Assembly (NCBI GenBank): GCA_950097015.1
Contig: CATNEN010000038.1
Span: 25,705,001-25,769,000, forward strand
Source: Macrostomum hystrix
Taxonomy: Eukaryota > Platyhelminthes > Macrostomidae
Length of the DNA: 64,000 nucleotides
Direction of reading: 5' to 3'
In this document: piece after piece, positions 63,601-64,000 of the stretch
How positions within the stretch are numbered: the first letter of the stretch is position 1
Layout: each line of letters begins with the position of its first letter
Position numbers and translations under genes: made by a program
The notes under the pieces: generated by a model
The model's input: only the letters and a program-made list of their open reading frames with translations
The model's database searches: none
Told to the model about the DNA's origin: nothing

Positions 63601-64000
63601 AATTCAAATATAATCCAATGATAGCCCATGTCTGCGGCAGTCGGATGATGCCTGGAGTGACTGATAATGCTATCGTCGACCGCCAAATGCGGCCCGTAAC
63701 GAGGGAAGTCGTCGTCTTTCACGCTAGACATCCAAACGCGCGCGTCCAGCATAGGTATCTCCTCGTACTCGTGACCGACCAGGTCAATCATTCGCTGACG
63801 CAGCTTAGTGTGGCAAGCTAATGAGACGCAGATCTTAGCATCGAAGTTCATCACACGGCAAGGATTGCCGTAGACAATTGGCACGGGATCATGTAGTAAG
63901 TCTCTAAGCAGGGTGCACTTATGACAGACGCAATGCTGCTCGCCATTCAGCAAAAGAAAGTGAACACTGGCGCATTTAGAATCGTAGGCGCACCATTCCA
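57690..64000 (-). CDS. Single-pass membrane protein with EGF-like and TSP1 modules, 5' end outside window
   Basis: Six exons, phase-consistent: 64000-62920 (partial), 62195-61578, 61057-60770, 60662-60251, 59954-59726, 58105-57690; about 1,014 residues seen. The first exon carries a Cys-rich stretch (HCVCHKC) and a region of possible galactose-binding/discoidin type (ARVWMSS, AVDD, YHWIIFELPYIAHVTRFKV). The second is Cys-poor and unrecognised. EGF-like modules follow: CPDPCASARC, YRCLCKRGYYW, CVCHEGFGGKRCE, CHCKCDPGYSGNSC. Then comes one TSP1 repeat (WSPWSPWDRCRPEC to CDPALCW), a membrane helix (GACVTATVCVWITFIYC) and an 18-residue tail ending PPFESVYS before TGA. This suggests a cell-surface adhesion or receptor protein with the C-terminus in the cytoplasm. 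The exact family is not recognised. Confidence 0.8.
58325..58382. repeat. 31-bp minisatellite, left piece
   Basis: Two copies of the GGAGAGATGAGACACGGGAT unit seen at 59362-59690. The intervening 980 bp are the foldback and recombinase element. Confidence 0.75.
58383..58516. repeat. Palindrome / foldback, arms about 60 bp
   Basis: TTTCCCACTTATTTCGGCTG at 58388 pairs with the reverse strand of AGCCGAAATAAGTGGGAGA ending near 58516. The centre GACCGAGGCTTCGCCTCGGTC (58440-58460) is a perfect hairpin. Possibly a MITE end. Confidence 0.75.
58523..59371 (+). mobile_element. Element with short inverted ends carrying a recombinase fragment
   Basis: The left end TATCCCCCACTTGGCTGCCG and the right end read backwards TATCCCCCACTTGCCCGCC are inverted matches. 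Between them lie the coding fragment 58694-59257 and a GC-rich 3' part. The element splits a 31-bp minisatellite. No clear target duplication was seen. Confidence 0.55.
58694..59257 (+). CDS. Crypton/ZMYM-type tyrosine-recombinase N-terminal domain, catalytic part missing
   Basis: 187 residues from ATG 58694 (MSSPRFESLT). The text VPPNTVKKCEWMLSTFNEWH, DLNFLLKLFILEVRTK, YSAGTLKDFFSMLQYQMRNV and the spacer ending SDPVSKPIEDDCWTEGVFG follow the order of the SAM-like/DUF3504 region found in Cryptons and their domesticated relatives (ZMYM2-4, QRICH1, KIAA1958). In those proteins a catalytic domain with Arg-His-Arg-Tyr follows right after the lw..G.lG motif. Here the frame ends about 20 residues on with SPDGCDLCLW, so the catalytic half is absent. 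A possible 45-nt intron (after VF, ending CCCCAG at 59231) would not restore it. Codons are sound, so the loss may be recent. It lies on the strand opposite to the host gene, in its last intron. Confidence 0.6.
   Translation: MSSPRFESLTEAEAEAMIGGTVPPNTVKKCEWMLSTFNEWHAFKKQEWATNGGPSIMVIKDMDEFDKTDLNFLLKLFILEVRTKRNERYSAGTLKDFFSMLQYQMRNVHRKDWCLWTNVEFAECRRALDAAMKLSTAEGKGVGLKKSDPVSKPIEDDCWTEGVFGSERSRFALSLFISPDGCDLCLW
59362..59690. repeat. 31-bp minisatellite, right piece
   Basis: Units of GGAGAGATGAGACACGGGAT plus AAATGAAATTA, degenerating to the right into shorter GAGATGAGACACGG units. It is in the last intron of the membrane-protein gene. Confidence 0.9.
60027..60243. repeat. Minisatellite, 16-bp unit, about 13 copies
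   Basis: Unit CCCATGAAACTGACAA, very uniform. It ends 8 bp from the donor of the exon 60662-60251. Confidence 0.95.
61137..61432 (-). mobile_element. SINE-A, near full length
   Basis: Reverse copy with an A box (GTGGCAGAGCGGCTAACGCG), a B-box region and a body ending CTGAGCACACACGC. It is in the intron between exons 61578 and 61057 of the membrane-protein gene. Confidence 0.8.
62330..62405 (-). other. tRNA-like sequence, probably a SINE head or tRNA pseudogene
   Basis: On the minus strand TAGCCTAGTGATTAGAGCG is A-box-like and CGAGGGTTCCATTCC is B-box-like. The anticodon loop CTTGTAG would read Thr (TGT). The T stem and acceptor stem do not pair, so it is not a working tRNA. Confidence 0.45.
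62507..62872 (+). mobile_element. SINE-A, full length (best copy)
   Basis: The head holds an A box (GGTGGCAGAGCGGTTAACGC) and a B-box region (CTAAGTTCGACGG) of Ser/Leu-tRNA type. The body follows (CCAAGGCACAGTGAAGTGTA, GTGTGTGCTCAGGAGTAATC in varied form) and a short TTGTTATTATTAT tail. About 365 bp, pol III style. Other copies in the window: 1445, 4950, 6085, 32790, 37457, 38890, 48885, 61137. Confidence 0.88.

Overview
This window is nuclear DNA of an animal. Genes are split by spliceosomal introns and encode animal protein families (FRMD3/5-type FERM protein, CFAP90, APPBP2-like TPR protein, Rab, EF-hand, EGF/TSP1 receptor-like). tRNA-derived SINEs, a LINE fragment and a Crypton-like recombinase piece are also present. 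Ala/Arg-rich coding style, small exons and a very heavy minisatellite load would fit a flatworm such as Macrostomum or another spiralian, but nothing here proves the species. All gene models were built by hand from splice sites, reading-phase agreement and family resemblance recalled from memory; no alignment was run.

Layout. 1-7491 (minus): a ten-exon gene that starts at 7491 and runs off the left edge. It encodes a CARD, a long APPBP2-like TPR region and the front half of a Rab GTPase in one phase-consistent frame. 7856-8461 (plus): the ciliary protein CFAP90, head-to-head with it across a 364-bp shared promoter. 9149-9691 (minus) and 25465-25926 (plus): two intronless four-EF-hand proteins that bracket a 15.8-kb gene-free block made mostly of minisatellites. 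26-33 kb: one more large array, a decayed LINE 3' end, otherwise AT-rich DNA. 33196-50260 (minus): a complete 16-exon FRMD3/5-type gene (793 aa) whose introns hold four large arrays and several SINEs. 51559-56813 (minus): a complete four-exon gene for an unrecognised 188-aa protein; its first intron is a 4.3-kb array of a 32-bp unit. 57690-64000 (minus): the 3' six exons of a single-pass membrane protein with a possible galactose-binding-like region, EGF-like modules, one TSP1 repeat and a short tail. Inside its last intron a Crypton-like recombinase fragment sits within a minisatellite.

More than 20 tandem arrays with unrelated units cover, by my estimate, about 24 of 64 kb. They explain nearly all long open frames in the window. 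Two features stand out beyond the arrays: the CARD-TPR-Rab fusion, and the use of GC-AG introns (4 of 34 complete introns, each with GCAAGT).
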